Shown: piece by piece, positions 47,644 through 60,200 of the stretch
Layout of the letters: each line of letters begins with the position of its first letter
Numbering within the stretch: the first letter of the stretch is position 1
Source of the DNA: Poronia punctata
Lineage: Eukaryota; Ascomycota; Sordariomycetes; Xylariales; Xylariaceae
Length of the DNA stretch: 64,000 nucleotides
Assembly (NCBI GenBank): GCA_022579005.1
Contig: MU401514.1
Coordinates: forward strand, 124,001 to 188,000
Direction of reading: 5' to 3'
Translations under genes and position numbers: made by a program
The notes under the pieces: generated by a model
Seen by the model: only the letters and a program-made list of their open reading frames with translations
Databases searched by the model: none
What the model was told of the DNA's origin: nothing

Positions 47644-49102
47644 TTAGCCGGGCATCTCGTAGATCGGTTCCGGTCGACTCGCCGCAAGAATATCACGCGC
47701 CGGAAAGCGGCCATGTCCCTGTATAGTCTCCGTGCCCACAATATCAGGAGAGCGCGGGCTAACGGGGATTTCGCCGGGCACTTCGGTAGCAGAAGACAGC
47801 AGAGAGGCGTCTGAGCTTCGGTTCCTGTTCGCATGGTTTCCTGGCCGGTAAGGGACATACTGACGCTGGTTCTGGAGTTGGCTAGAAGTTGCAGGTAAAA
47901 CGTGAGGCTTGTTGGGGTCCTGGAACGGGAACTGGAACTGAGACATCGGGGACACGCCAGCCGGTGTATTACAACCGGCCGTGGCAGTAGGGGTCATAGT
48001 GCTTGCGCTTGGCGGCTCGTCAGCCGGCAGCTCGGCCTTAAAACCTCCAAGGACTGAGTGGTTTCCGTTGTTAGGCTGAGGAGGTGGTGACTGTGGCTCA
48101 TTGTCTACTGAAAGAGGTGTGAGCTCGGGGTTTTCGCTCTTCTTGTGCCTCAGTTTCGACTTTCGCTTTCGCATGAGGAGGGTAAGAAGGACGAGGAGAA
48201 TGATACCGAGACCACCAAAGCCGGCACCAACACCAATTCCGACCTTGGCGCCCGTGGAAAGACCACTTGGTGACGATTCTATAGGTGACGGCGCCGGTGT
48301 AGTGGGGCTTATACTGGTCGTATGAGCGTTGTCGGTAGATGAAGCCGTGGTTGCTTGGGTTAGGGTGGAAGATGGTGATTCCGTAGACACAGGCATAGGC
48401 TCATGATTTGGGAACCAGGATATGATACCGCCTAGGCTCTGGGGTAGCCTGGCGATATTATCGAGAGTAGGACTATCCTGGAAGAGGGTGGTATCGCGGG
48501 AGCATTTGCAGTTTGGGCTTGGTGGGTTTGTTCCAACGATCTCATCGGCTTCTGGGCATCCAGCCCAGGAGAACTGGTCTGGGTCACATCGTACGAGGCC
48601 GACCCTATTGCCATGTCAGAAAAGAAGCTAGTACAGAAGAAAAGTCGCGACTGGGGGGGTTCCTCAGGGATGACAGATGGCTAATTGTGGTACTCCGAGA
48701 CAAGTTAATGGTGCAGAGGCACACACATCTCCTAGCGACAACTTGCCCAAGTTGAAAAAATAATTCTGAAGACGTACCAAGACTGGTTGACGAAAACACC
48801 TTTTTGTTGACATGCTGGGCCGCTGAAGTCGCGACTAGTACATCCTGCTATGTACGTGATACCAACTATAGGTGTGCGTCAGTGTGTTCCAAGGGGGATC
48901 GAATAGGTACGGATTAACTGGTTGGATACTAACATCGGGCATGGTAGCAGGCGTTGCTGGACAAGCAGTTGTCGCCATAGTGGCAACAGGCGTAGCTACC
49001 ACCGTCGGCTACATTTCCACAGGGAATGTAATCATGTTCCAGAGCAACATTTACGTTGGACCAGCACGAGCCATTAGAGATACTTCGGGTAATCTTGTCC
49101 AT
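47644..49102 (-). CDS. Cys-rich one-pass membrane protein (hypothetical surface protein)
   Basis: Exons 49102-48934, 48865-48778, 48604-47644 (405 aa as modelled). Splicing joins CYHA-RF to GITYIAGCTSRDFSGPACQQ and QSW to VGLVRCDPDQFSWAGCPEAD, and all phases agree. The ectodomain has about 14 cysteines, including CWSN, a CC pair, CLSSNACY and CKC. This layout is common in Pezizomycotina surface proteins of unknown function. A Ser/Thr/Pro stalk leads to a membrane helix at about 206-230 (VGIGVGAGFGGLGIILLVLL) followed by MRKRKSK. The 170-residue tail is Pro/Ser-rich. Such a protein should have a signal peptide, but I found no convincing one. The first exon is therefore probably missing or extends upstream of 49102, so the start is uncertain. 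Confidence 0.75.
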
Positions 49103-50776
49103 TATACCCGTCTTCTGCACCGCGGAATAGGTACTCTGGCGTTGAACTTGTAGGACTGGGGGTTAGGGATTGATGGCCAAAGGAGATGCTCGCGCTCAAT
49201 TGGTCGTCGCGATATCTGGTCCTTAATCCGTCCGTATATTGAACGCTCTGTCAATGGACGGTAACCATGGGGACCGTACCTACCTTAGTAAGTACCTAAA
49301 CAGTTGGTCGGGAGATGTTAACCAGTAAGAAGATACCTACATGCCTCTTGTTAGGGACCTTAACAGTACATCTATCCTGCTTCCATATGGCGAACTGCCT
49401 AGGAATTGGGTATGAAGGTAGGTACGAGTAGGTAACTGACCTCTTACGCCTCCCTCGTACCTTCTTCCAATATGTCTGATGGCTTGTAAGTTAAATATTA
49501 CACGTGCCCACTGCAACCGAGGGATTGTATATTACCTACAAGACAACGACGCGGAGTCTAGAATGTGCCAGCTACCAGAGGGCCATGAGAGGTCCCATAA
49601 CGTTCGTCTGTGTGTTGAAATATTGACCATACATGCATTGTCGTGTTTTTCTCTATTGGAGTTGCTCTTGGTTGACTAGGGCACTATAGTAGGGCGGGCC
49701 AAAGCAAAAAAAGGAGTGCTGAAGAGAGTCTCGTCCCTCGTTCTAACGCGTATCTGAGACAGGAGATATGACTTCCTCTTATTAACATGATCTGTCAGAC
49801 CTGACCAGAGCAAGGCTAATGCCAAAGTGTGATTACTTGTGTATTCAATGTGGCACCTAATTGAACGCAGGAGCATCTGTTGATCCAAGCGCAGCTCTGT
49901 CACGTATCACGAACTGGACGTTTTTTTTCTGTACCACTCTATATCGATTTTTTATTGGCGACAACACAGAAGCTCTGGATACCTACATCTTGCTAGGCCT
50001 GCATTCCTGCTTCCTGTGCTGCAGAGGAAATCCCTTGTCCATTCGCGGGTCAGCTCAACTTTTATAATAAATCTGAACCCCAGAAAAACATAGAGACACG
50101 TGATCAGCAGAGCCCAAACGAATTATAGTCCCTCGAAACCTCTGGTATACTCGTACGAAGAGCCTTTGGGCACGAATTACAACCGAACAAGACATGCGTA
50201 ATGGTCGGAACATGTTTTCAATGACGAGATTTAGATCGTATAGTTTAAGAGCTCGAGTTCAATAGAACGACGACGTACGAGTATAAGGTAGGTAGCTAGC
50301 TATACTGACCCGTACGCAACAACAGACATCACAATAGATACCAGATAAGCAACAAAAGGGGAAGTCGCTTGAAAAAAAGCAACACTACTCTTCTCTTCAC
50401 TTCACATTACCTACTTGTACTTGAGTACGTGCCTATTTACACGTACGTCGATAACGTTGATGTCGGCATTGCCGTTGTCGGAGGCGTGTAAGAGGTGCCA
50501 AGATGCCAAGTACTTGTACATCCTAGCTCTCTGTCTCGATTGATAAGCGAACGTTTGGGATGCCAAGCTCTGGTACTCCGTAATTCAAATTTTTCATCTT
50601 TTTGTTCCCACGTAGCCCACCTACGTCTACCTTAAAAAATTCCTACATCTAAGGAGTTTCTCTACTTAGTGCGCATTAGCCCCCTCCCTTTATATGTTTT
50701 TATAGTACAGCGCCTTAGCATGTACTTCCTAGATTAGTAACTTGTAAATAACATATATATAAGTTGTTTTTATATG

Positions 50777-50835
50777 TAAGTACTTAAGTAGGTAGGTAAG
50801 TACTTAGGTAAGTAGGTAAGTAGGTAGGTATACCT
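50777..50835. repeat. degenerate (GTAGGTAA/GTACTTA) tandem array
   Basis: A run of GTAG, GTAA and GTACTTA words forms an imperfect 4-bp-period array. It is the densest example of the TAGGTA motif that recurs in this window's spacers. Confidence 0.7.
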
Positions 50836-52412
50836 AGCAGTCCTTGCAGGTTAAGTCATTTTTCTATAAAATACTCGGGCAAGAGACGCTGCGTTGCGAT
50901 CTGCATGCTGGCGTTAAGTATTTAGACCTAAGTAGAGAACTTCTTGGATGTAGGAATTTTTCAAGGTAGACGTAGGTGGGCTATTCCCACGAAGGTGGTG
51001 TCCGTGGGCCACTCTTGGCACCCATGTGGTTGGATACAGTGGATACTACCTATCAGAGTCTCAAAGAAGGGAACGCTCGGCAATTCGCGGCTTGTTTCGC
51101 GCTTTTCTAGAAACCCACGCGCGGTCGTATTCCACAGTCTGACGGTTGACCTACATCTACGTGTATGTCTTCGGCATTTCGACGAAGCCTGCTTATCTGT
51201 AGACGGCCTCTTAACTAGATAATGAGTAGGTATAACCAGATTCCTGCACTTATAGCATACCTCGTCTTTTAGGACGAGTTGTTTTCAGACCGCCATATCT
51301 ACCTACATTATACCTACTAAACTAGGAAGATGACTGCTTCCATACAAACATCTAGGTGTACAAACAATGAAATAAGATTGAGCGGTGGTGCAAGCTAACA
51401 GACCTAAAGTAGCTTTCATGTAGTCGAGTGGTACCCGTACATGTAAAGACTGGCTATCGGTTTAGAAGCTTCGAAAACGTCACTTAACGACTGATACCTA
51501 CCGAATAAGTGGGCATTGGTCAACCATTCCCCAGGTTCTCAACGCTGCAAGGCGACATAAAAAAGTTTAAGATGGAGCAGTAGAACCTCGTTTTTTGATG
51601 GGGGCATGATGCAGATGGAGGATGTACCCAAAACTCCACACCTCCTTCGAACCACATGACTTTAAGCCGCCGCAGTCAAGCGTTGTCCAAGAACGCAACT
51701 GCCTGCCCTTTTTACATCCATCCTATCACACCGACCTTACCTGTGCGGAGTACATGCAAAACAAGTAGATGTGCAGGAGTACCTACCGGCGCCGGTGGGG
51801 ACTTCCGCTATAGGCAATTGTCCCTTCTTTCAGAAAATAACAAAACAGCAGCTAAAGTGGGCAACAACCCAGATGCTGATGTAGAGGTCCAGGTGCTTCG
51901 CATGATGCCCACGCTCAAATGGCCGGATGGCGTCTGAAGTATATCCAAGAGAACAAGACCCGGCCGGAGAAGATACGACGATAAGGTCCCACGTATTTCA
52001 TGTCCATATCTGCCGTGGGGGGACAGGATGAAGCCTTCCAGCCGTCTTTGAAGTATCGGCCTTGGTTAGGTACCTACCTACTCGCAACCTAGGTACTTAC
52101 TTTTCTATGTACTCGTAGGGAGAGTTCTCAAAGGAGTTTTACACCCATATCCCAGAGCATGCACCTACCCCGGGCCCCGCTAACGTGTCACGGATGTGAT
52201 ACCCTGCAAGATGGTTTATAATACAATTCCCTGGTGTAGCTATCTCCCTCGACCATGTATACACGTCCTTGATGCGATAACGCCATGTTGTGCAGTTGAG
52301 TTTGTCTTAGAAAGGGCGCCAAAGCAGGAAGAAAACGCCCTTTTGCTGACCAAAATCGACGTTTATCCCGATTAGGTACTTTCAAGTCATATATCGGCCT
52401 CCGATTGGCCCG

Positions 52413-52419
52413 TGACTCA
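52413..52419 (+). promoter_or_regulatory. candidate CPC1/Gcn4 site TGACTCA
   Basis: TGACTCA matches the binding site of the amino-acid-starvation activator Gcn4/CPC1/CpcA. It lies 429 bp upstream of the start codon of a branched-chain aminotransferase, a typical target class. One 7-bp match can arise by chance. Confidence 0.45.
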
Positions 52420-52847
52420 TGCACTTGTGGTTCCATTTTGTCGGTCGGTGCAAAACATCTCCACCGACTCTGGAAATGCATGTTGCTTCCCCAGTGTATT
52501 TCGAAGTTCCTCTACCGATTATCCACAAGGCGGCCGACCGTTGATAGCATTGATAGCAATAGTACTGTCGATAAACTGTATAAATCACTTTCCGACTTGT
52601 CACTTGTCCTTCACACAAATCTTTGTTTTATTGCCATTCCGCACTTTGCTCATCTCAGACTTGAAACTTTGGCGACGATTGCCTTGCCCGAGAAAGGTGT
52701 CTTGTAATAAAAATATCTTGTCGTTTCAATACAGTTTTTCCAAAAGTCGTCACATACTACCTAATTTAGGTAGACTCTTCGGGTCAATACCAATATATCC
52801 TCGTATCTTTTGCCGTTGACCTGATCTTGCCTTGTTAATATTACATC

Positions 52848-54221
52848 ATGGCTCCGTCAGCAGTTTCCCAGAGTAACGCAGGAGGCGAGCAAGACGTGGA
52901 TTTGACTTCCTCGGCCGTCGAGCACCGATTGGTAGAAAACGAACAGCCCTCGCAGGCCACTGCCGGTGTATCTCAGCCTAACGTTCATGAGCTCGACGCC
53001 TCCAAAATCCGCTATACCTTTACACAAACGCCCCGCGATGTCCCAGCTGAAGGTGTCACGGCCGAGGCCAACGGCAACACCATATGCACAGACCACATGG
53101 TCACGGCCGTCTGGACGGCCAAGAATGGTTGGGAAGCGCCCGAGTTGAAGCCCTACGGACCCCTGAGCTTGATGCCCACGGCATCGGTGCTGCATTATGC
53201 GACTGAGTGCTTCGAGGGGATGAAGGTGTACCGCGGCTACGACGGCAAGCTGCGCATCTTCCGTCCCGAGTGCAACACGGAACGCATGCTGATGTCGTCC
53301 GTCCGAATAAGCCTTCCGTCGTTCCCGCCAAAGGAGCTTGAGAAGCTCATCATCGCCCTGATGTCCGTCGACGGCCCTAAGTGGCTGCCCCGCGACCGTC
53401 CCGGCAGCTTCCTCTACTTGCGCCCCACCATGATCGGTACGCAGTCGCAGCTTGGCGTGCAGGCGCCTGCTGAGGCCATGCTTTACGTCATCGCTAGTTT
53501 TATGCCTCGGATGGACGCGCCACCCGGCGGCATGAAGCTGCACACGTCGCCCGACGACATGGTGCGTGCGTGGGTCGGCGGCTTCGGCTACGCCAAGGTC
53601 GGTGCCAACTACGGCCCCTCTTTGCTGGCCACTGCGGAGGCCAGATCAAGAGGTTTCCACCAAATCTTGTGGCTGTACGGAAAGAACGCCGAGTGTACGG
53701 AAGCGGGTGCCAGTAATTTCTTCGTGGTCTGGAAGACCCGCGAGGGAAAGACAGAGCTCGTCACCGCACCTCTAGACGATCGCCTCATCCTGGCCGGCGT
53801 TACTCGGCGCAGCGTCCTAGCCCTCGCTAAGGAGCGTCTCGCAGGGGAAGTCGAGGTTGTGGAGCGCAAGTACACCATTGACGAGGTCATCGAAGCCGCC
53901 GCCGACGGCAGATTGGTCGAATCCTTTGCTGCGGGCACAGCTGTAAGTTTTATAATGCCCCATCACGTCATCGAACCCCCTTTATCCTTTTGCTCTGCAC
54001 CACCCCTGCACTTATAACAAACGATGGTTAACGTCGTGTCGCTCCAGTATTTCGTATGCCCTGTTTCACTCATCCACCATCGCGGTCGCGACATCCAGAT
54101 CCCTGCCGGCAAGAATGGCGAGGGTGCGCCGCTCACGCAACGCCTCAAGAACTGGCTTGTCGACATCAAATATGGAAGGGAAGACCACCCTTGGGGCGTT
54201 GTTGTCCCGGAGGAGCACTGA
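52848..54221 (+). CDS. branched-chain amino acid aminotransferase
   Basis: PLP-dependent, fold-type IV transaminase that makes or breaks down Leu, Ile and Val using 2-oxoglutarate/glutamate. Exons 52848-53942 and 54048-54221 (422 aa); the 105-nt intron joins VESFAAGTA to YFVCPVSLIHHRGRDIQIP. Motifs: LHYATECFEGMKVYRG, IFRPECNTERM, YLRPTMIGT, the PLP Lys250 in GGFGYAKVGANYGP, EAGASNFF, and the ESFAAGTA phosphate-binding segment. The N-terminus (MAPSAVSQSNAGGEQDVD) is acidic and lacks a mitochondrial presequence, so a cytosolic form is inferred. The sequence near the C-terminus (WGVVVPE) is complete. A TGACTCA site upstream suggests cross-pathway control. Confidence 0.94.
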
Positions 54222-55224
54222 AACCGTGCCCCCCCGGATCTCTTACCTCAGCGCCCAGCCATAGGCTAGTAAGATGTTTCAGCGCCGGTCTTGGTTCTTG
54301 TGCGACTTGAATACGCACCCCGTCAGCTTTTGCCCCGGTTGCTGTCCTACCGTACATCGAAAGCTATTCGACGAAGTAGAGACTACCCTGTCGGCTGGAC
54401 GTACGGTCCAGACACCCTATCAATGCGCACTCGGTGAAGTGGATCTCCAGAACCGTTTCTTCCTACTGCATTTGCATTGTTACGAACCGGTGAGAAGTTC
54501 TAGATGCTGGCTGTGGCGCTGTACGCTTGTTGTCATTCTACCAGTAGGATCTGACGACGTGAATGCATACCTACCTCTACACCTCCGGAGTCGAAGTGGG
54601 GTCAGACCACTACACCACAAAGGGTCAACAAAACCATTACTCTTTATGCTTCTTTTCGGATAGGTCCTATATACGCACCGGCTAGCAGAATGGTTCTACC
54701 TGGCGTTATGGGCTTCGGGGAGAGTCAAGCTACTTACACAGCTAGGGATACCCCGGTAACGAGGCATGATAAAAGGCCATAATTAAAAATCATTCGTAAA
54801 TCGGGAAACACATAGCATGGATACGGCGTTACATGTATATGGAAACCTTGCCAGTTGGCAGTCTGATAGCATAAAATATATTACGTCCTATCTGAAATCC
54901 CAAGGCCCGAGACAGGCCTAACCTAGCAGCAATGCCTATATCTGGATGGCTCGGGGTCCTTCATTTATACCCCGTCCGTTCTTCATCATCACCTTGAGGG
55001 ACACTATGTCGCAAAAGATAACTCCATCTACCTCGACTCCACGAAGCAAATAGTCATAGCAGAACGTCTTAAAACAATAGAAGATTTCGTTTTGAAGAAC
55101 GATGGACAACTTTAAAAGATCGCGGCCTCCGCTCCATCTCCGTGTTCGAGAAAGATTCTTCACACGACTCGCCCACAATAGATGGCTTGCTCCAAAGCAA
55201 CGGGGATCGGCGCTTGTCAAGAAA
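54222..55224. other. intergenic, convergent 3' ends
   Basis: Lies between the aminotransferase (+) and the coiled-coil gene (-). A 129-codon open frame at 54274-54663 has no recognisable features and probably falls within 3' UTR. Nothing else seen. Confidence 0.55.
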
Positions 55225-56219
55225 TTACTGGATCAAGAAGCTCTGCGTAACGTTGGCCGCTTCCTCGTCAAGTTTCTCCTGGAATTTCTGGTGCTTAATC
55301 AGCATATTGCTCCATCCTACGACCTAAGGGAACCAGATAGGCTCGACTCAAGGCTTGGCGGCGAACTCACCTCCTCGCAAAGCTCCATATCTTCCACCAC
55401 CTTTTTACTCCGGCGACCGACATCCCGATCTTCATGGTCCGCCCACTCACGGTTTGACGCGGATATACCATTACTACCGTTGGAAAGCTCGTGTTGGCAA
55501 AGCTCTTGAAGATCGTTTTGGAGCTTCTGGATTTTCAACTGGGATCCTATCCAGGAGGACCAGAGCCGAGTGAGCTGTTCTTGGAACATATGTTCTGTCT
55601 GGTCATATTTCAAAATCGCATCCCGGACCAGTACCGTGGTTGTTCTCTGCCGTTCATCTGTACCGCCGATCTGCGCCTCGATCTCGCAATCAGATACGGG
55701 GGCCGTCAACTGCATCAGTTTGTTGTCAATTTTCGAAAGTTTGGCGATATTCTGGTCGATAGTCTCGTCTACTTTCAATGCCATAGCTTCTCGGGCGTTT
55801 TCGATATCTACTACGGTGTTTGTATGTAAGGCCACTCGAAGCGCTGCGAAATCGTCTACAAAAATGTTAGGTTAGATTGCACAAAAGAATGAACGTGAAA
55901 CTGAAAAGAAGAAAACGTAATTATTTGTGCACGTACGGTTGAGCTGTTTCACCTTGGCCGGCTGAGTAGCCGGAGGAGTTGAGGGTCTAGTACGATGCCA
56001 ATCCTGAGAACGATCGATCGGACGGTTATCCCTACTGGTGTGACGCGGCCTGTACTTATCAAACAGAGGGTATATTGACATATGCACCCGTTTCTGAGGC
56101 GAAGATGGACTAGGATCGACATCACCGCCGTCTAGCAACGATGTCTGTCTTCCGCCATAGCGACGTTCTTCCGTGGGAAGCGGGGTCGGGAAGTCCGCGG
56201 CCGTTACTCGTTTCCACAT
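55225..56219 (-). CDS. coiled-coil protein of unknown function, 288 aa
   Basis: Exons 56219-55937, 55855-55371, 55323-55225. The first junction makes VKQLN-HDFAALRVALHTNTVV and the second ELCEE-VVGWSNMLIKHQKFQ. All frames close, with GTACGT and GTGAGT donors. Residues 1-90 are Pro/Arg-rich and probably disordered (MWKRVTAADFPTPLPTEERR). Residues 95-285 are strongly helical with heptad-like spacing (IDQNIAKLSKIDNKLMQL, then QLTRLWSSWIGSQLKIQKLQ), ending FQEKLDEEAANVTQSFLIQ. This looks like a structural or adaptor subunit of a complex. I do not recognise the family. Confidence 0.72.
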
Positions 56220-57299
56220 AGTTGGTTATTGGTGTTGTGGAATAGGGCCTTGACTAATATTGAAGTGGCAGTGTGGATTCTTGGACAAGACAGAGACAAC
56301 TATTATAAGGGATAGGCGGAACAATCCAGCTTGACTGTATCCCAACCAGCCCCGGAGTTGCAACGCTAGTAAGTGACACGAAACGGATTATCACGGCGTA
56401 CCTACGAGTAAGTTAAAGATTCGCCTCAAGTCTAGGGGAAGACACATCTGAGGGGAGACAGGCTCGCTACAAACCGGAGTCAAAAATATTCAGGGTGGTG
56501 GGCAATATTACGAGCTTGCAGACTCTACCTTGGATTGCCAGGCTTCGCTCAAATCGGGCACATGATTGTGCGCAGACCTCACCTGGCAACTACGTGCGTG
56601 GGCTGGTCCCGATTGAGGAACTGAAAAGACTCGAGAGGTAGGAACCATATGAGGTACATGCCTACCTTAGTATGTTGGTGAATGCCACCTGCCATCACAT
56701 AGATATATGTAACTCCCTCAATCTCAAGGCCGCGGTGGCGTATACCTGTGAATGTTGCAAGCCGGGAACCTCCGACATATGGACACATTAACATAAAGTA
56801 GATAGCTAATAGGGCACATACTAGGTATCTTCATGTATTGCTACCATAGTAAATATTTTTAGATAACTTGAATCATCGCGATATATTTGTCTCTGCCATG
56901 AAAGGCTAGCAACGCTCTTCTAGAGATCTTGATATGACTACCTGCTCACCTAGAACTGTACGACACATATATCTTCTAGAATCCGAGGAAGATGAATAGC
57001 CTCGAAGAGACTATCAGAAAACCGTCGTTCTTGTTCCGGTCAATATAATGGCTTGGTGTATGTGCTCTCTCCTTTTCTATCTATAACTCCTCTTGCTATA
57101 CAGATGTAAATGGCTTAGAGCTGCCTGTTTCTATCCTCGCCAGGGTGTTCGTCCTTAGAAGTACATTAGGTTAGAGTGCTCTACTTTACAACATACGTGT
57201 ATACGAGTACGTGTATACGAGTACGTGTACTTGTAAGTACCGACATGTAAATGGTAAAAAGAAGTGAAAGGGTGGTTATGCTCGTATTCCTCTACCGCA
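56220..57299. other. intergenic up to the AT-block edge
   Basis: Ordinary-composition DNA with no gene seen. A 14-bp tandem repeat (57195-57222, with a degenerate third copy) lies within 100 bp of the start of the AT-rich block. Confidence 0.55.
57195..57236. repeat. 14-bp tandem repeat at the AT-block edge
   Basis: Two perfect copies of ACGTGTATACGAGT are followed by a diverged copy (ACGTGTACTTGTAAGT). The composition is normal, unlike the AT block starting about 65 bp to the right. Confidence 0.85.
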
Positions 57300-60200
57300 G
57301 ATTTTCAACTTATAGATTTTACTATTTAACTTAGTAAACTAGCTATATTTAGCGTAACCTATATTTATATAGCTACTATACTTATTTTATACTAATTTTC
57401 TATATAAAAGTAAAATGCTTTTTATAAATTTATAAAACCTTTAAAAAACTTATAATTAGTTATTTTTTAGTACATACTAGTACTTACTTTTACCTATTTA
57501 CTTATTAATTATTTACTTTTACCTTTTTAACTTTACTTGCTTTTTTTAACATTATTACATTTTTACTTTTTACTTTTTACTATTACTATATTATTTATAC
57601 TATATTTTTTTTTTAAAAAAATATTATTTTTAAAATCTTTATAGCGCGCACATTATATATATGCTTTTTTTATATTATTTTTATTTTTTCTTATTAAAAT
57701 ATAGTTAATTTTAAACCTTATAAGCTTTATAAACTTAGTAAACTTTATAAACTTTATAAATTACTATATAAACTTTATAGCTATACTATTATTACTTATA
57801 TTTAATATTTTTTTTATATTAACTACGTCTTTTATATTAAATATAGCTTTTGCACTACTTTTAAATATATTTTTTACTACTTTTAAAAAAAGCTTTAAAA
57901 CTTAGAAAAATTATGCTATTTTTAATAAATATGCACTTAAAAAAGCTTTGTTTTTAAATAAACGCAATAATAGTTATACTTTTTACTTTATTAGCTATAC
58001 TATTAATAGTACTAGCTAGCGCAGCACTGCTACTATTAAATAATTATTAACTTTTTCTTTGCTTAAGTGCTTTTTTTAAAGCATAGCTAAGCTAAAAAAA
58101 AAGCTTTAATTTATAGTTATTTAAAATAAAAAATTAGTATTATAGCTATAGTACTACTTTTAGTACTATTTAATATTACTTTTAAGCAATAATTTTAGCT
58201 ATATAAAGTATTATTTAAAATAGTTTAAATAGCTTTATGCTTACTTATTATATTTATAAGTTTATTTTTATTGCTAACTTTATTACTAGCTTAATTTAAT
58301 TAAATATAAATAACTATATAGTTTAAAAAAAGCATAAAAAAAAAGCTTTTATATAAACTATATTTACATTATTTATATACTATAGCAAAATAATATATAG
58401 TTTATAGCAAATTATTATAATAGCTAGGTTTATAAACTTTTTTAATTACTGCTTTTTTTAATTACTATATAAAAAAAGTTATTAAAGGTTATATTACTTA
58501 ATATAACTTATAAAATATACTTTTTTTTTCTTATTTTTAGTACTATTTTATATACTTTTTAGCTAACTTATAACTAAGTTAACATTTATAATAAGCTATT
58601 TTTTAAAGTTATTAAAATAATTAATATAAATATAAATTTTATGCTAGCTTTTAAAATTTTACTTAATAAAAAAAAGAAAACTTTAACTTAAGCTTTTTAT
58701 AAGCTAAATAAACTTTATAAACAAGTTAAAATTAACTTTTTTTATATTATAATAATAAATAAAGTAAAAGCTACTTATAACGCTTTATTAAAAGTTTAGC
58801 TTACTACTTAGTTATAATTATATATTTAGCATATTATAAGTAACATTTGCGCTAGCATAAAAAAGCGTTAAAAAAGCTGTTTTAAAAAAAAGTATAAGCT
58901 TTTTTTAATTACTTAACTAACTTTAAAAAAATGTTTTTTTTTAATAGCTTAACTATATAAGTAATAAGTAATTTAAAGCTTTTATAACCTTTATTACTTT
59001 ATTTACTTTTAAAAAAATTAACAGTTAAGTAAGGCTTTGTTAATAGCGTAAAGCTTAGTAGCTTTTAAAAATTAACTATAATATTAATACTATACTAACG
59101 CTTTTTAGCTACTTAGCTTATTATAATACTAAAGCTAAAGCCTTGTTTTTTAAAAATAACTTTTATAATAAATTTATTAACTAACTTTGCTATTTTAGCT
59201 TACTTAAGCAATACTTACTAGCAACATTATAAGCAATAAGCATAATATATAATTAAAAAATATTTAAATTTTAATACTTAAAGCACTTTAAAAGCTAAAA
59301 GCAATTATATAAAATTAAAGTTATACTTAAAAAACTTTTATTATACTAGCTTGCACTTATATAAAGCTATAATAAAAATAACTTTATTTAAGCAAAATAA
59401 ATTTAAAAAAAAAACGCTATTAGTTAAGCTGCTAACTTGTTTTTTATAAAGCTATAATATTTTTAAACTAGTTATTAAAGCTAAAAGTGTTATAGTATGC
59501 TTTTATAGTAGCTTATATAAAGTATTAAGCTACTTTTATTGCTTACTATAAAAATAAGTTTTTTAAAGTATATAGTAGTTTTTTTAAACAATATATAAGC
59601 ATACTTATTATAAATAAGTTATAAAGAGGCAAGGCTTTAAAAAGTGACTTGATTTTATTGCTAGAAATTTTAAAGTAAAGAGAAAAAAAAGAAAAAGCTT
59701 TTAAGATCTTATTAAGTATGCAGGCTTATATACGTATAAAATAGTAAGGCTGCAGCTACTTATAAGTGCAGGCCTTAGTATTTATTATTTTAAAGAAGTA
59801 ATAGCTATAAGCTACTTAATTAGCTATATTGCTATTAACTAATTTAGAACTACTTTTTTTTTAAAAAAAATAATTTATTTTAAAGCATAGCTTAGCTTTA
59901 AATTAGTATTTTTTAAGTTTTTAATTAATTGCTTTTTAGCTAAAAAAAAGATTGCTTTAAGTATTTACTTATTTATTATAATAGTTTAAGCTTTTATATT
60001 ATTGTGCTATAATATAGTTTTTTTATAATTAATTATATAAATTTAAATATATAAAGTAGCTTTTATTATATATTTTTTTTGCAAATTTTCTATATTTTAC
60101 TTTTTATAGTTACTGCTTTATTATTATTAACATATAACGCGTTAAATTTATTTTAATTAGTAGCTTATAGCTACTTTTTAAGCTATTTAAGTAGTTTAGC

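Larger units (their letters stand above)
49103..52847. other. 3.7-kb gene-free region, includes BCAT promoter
   Basis: No frame has recognisable features. It may hold the missing signal-peptide exon of the gene at 47644-49102. A TAGGTA-rich stretch lies at 50777-50835, and a TGACTCA site at 52413-52419 upstream of the aminotransferase gene. Confidence 0.55.

Noticed and set aside
51656..51937. 93-codon open frame upstream of the aminotransferase
   Set aside because: No family features and no splice partners; chance frame is the simpler reading.
54274..54663. 129-codon open frame downstream of the aminotransferase
   Set aside because: Composition is irregular, it has no recognisable domain, and it probably lies within the 3' UTR.
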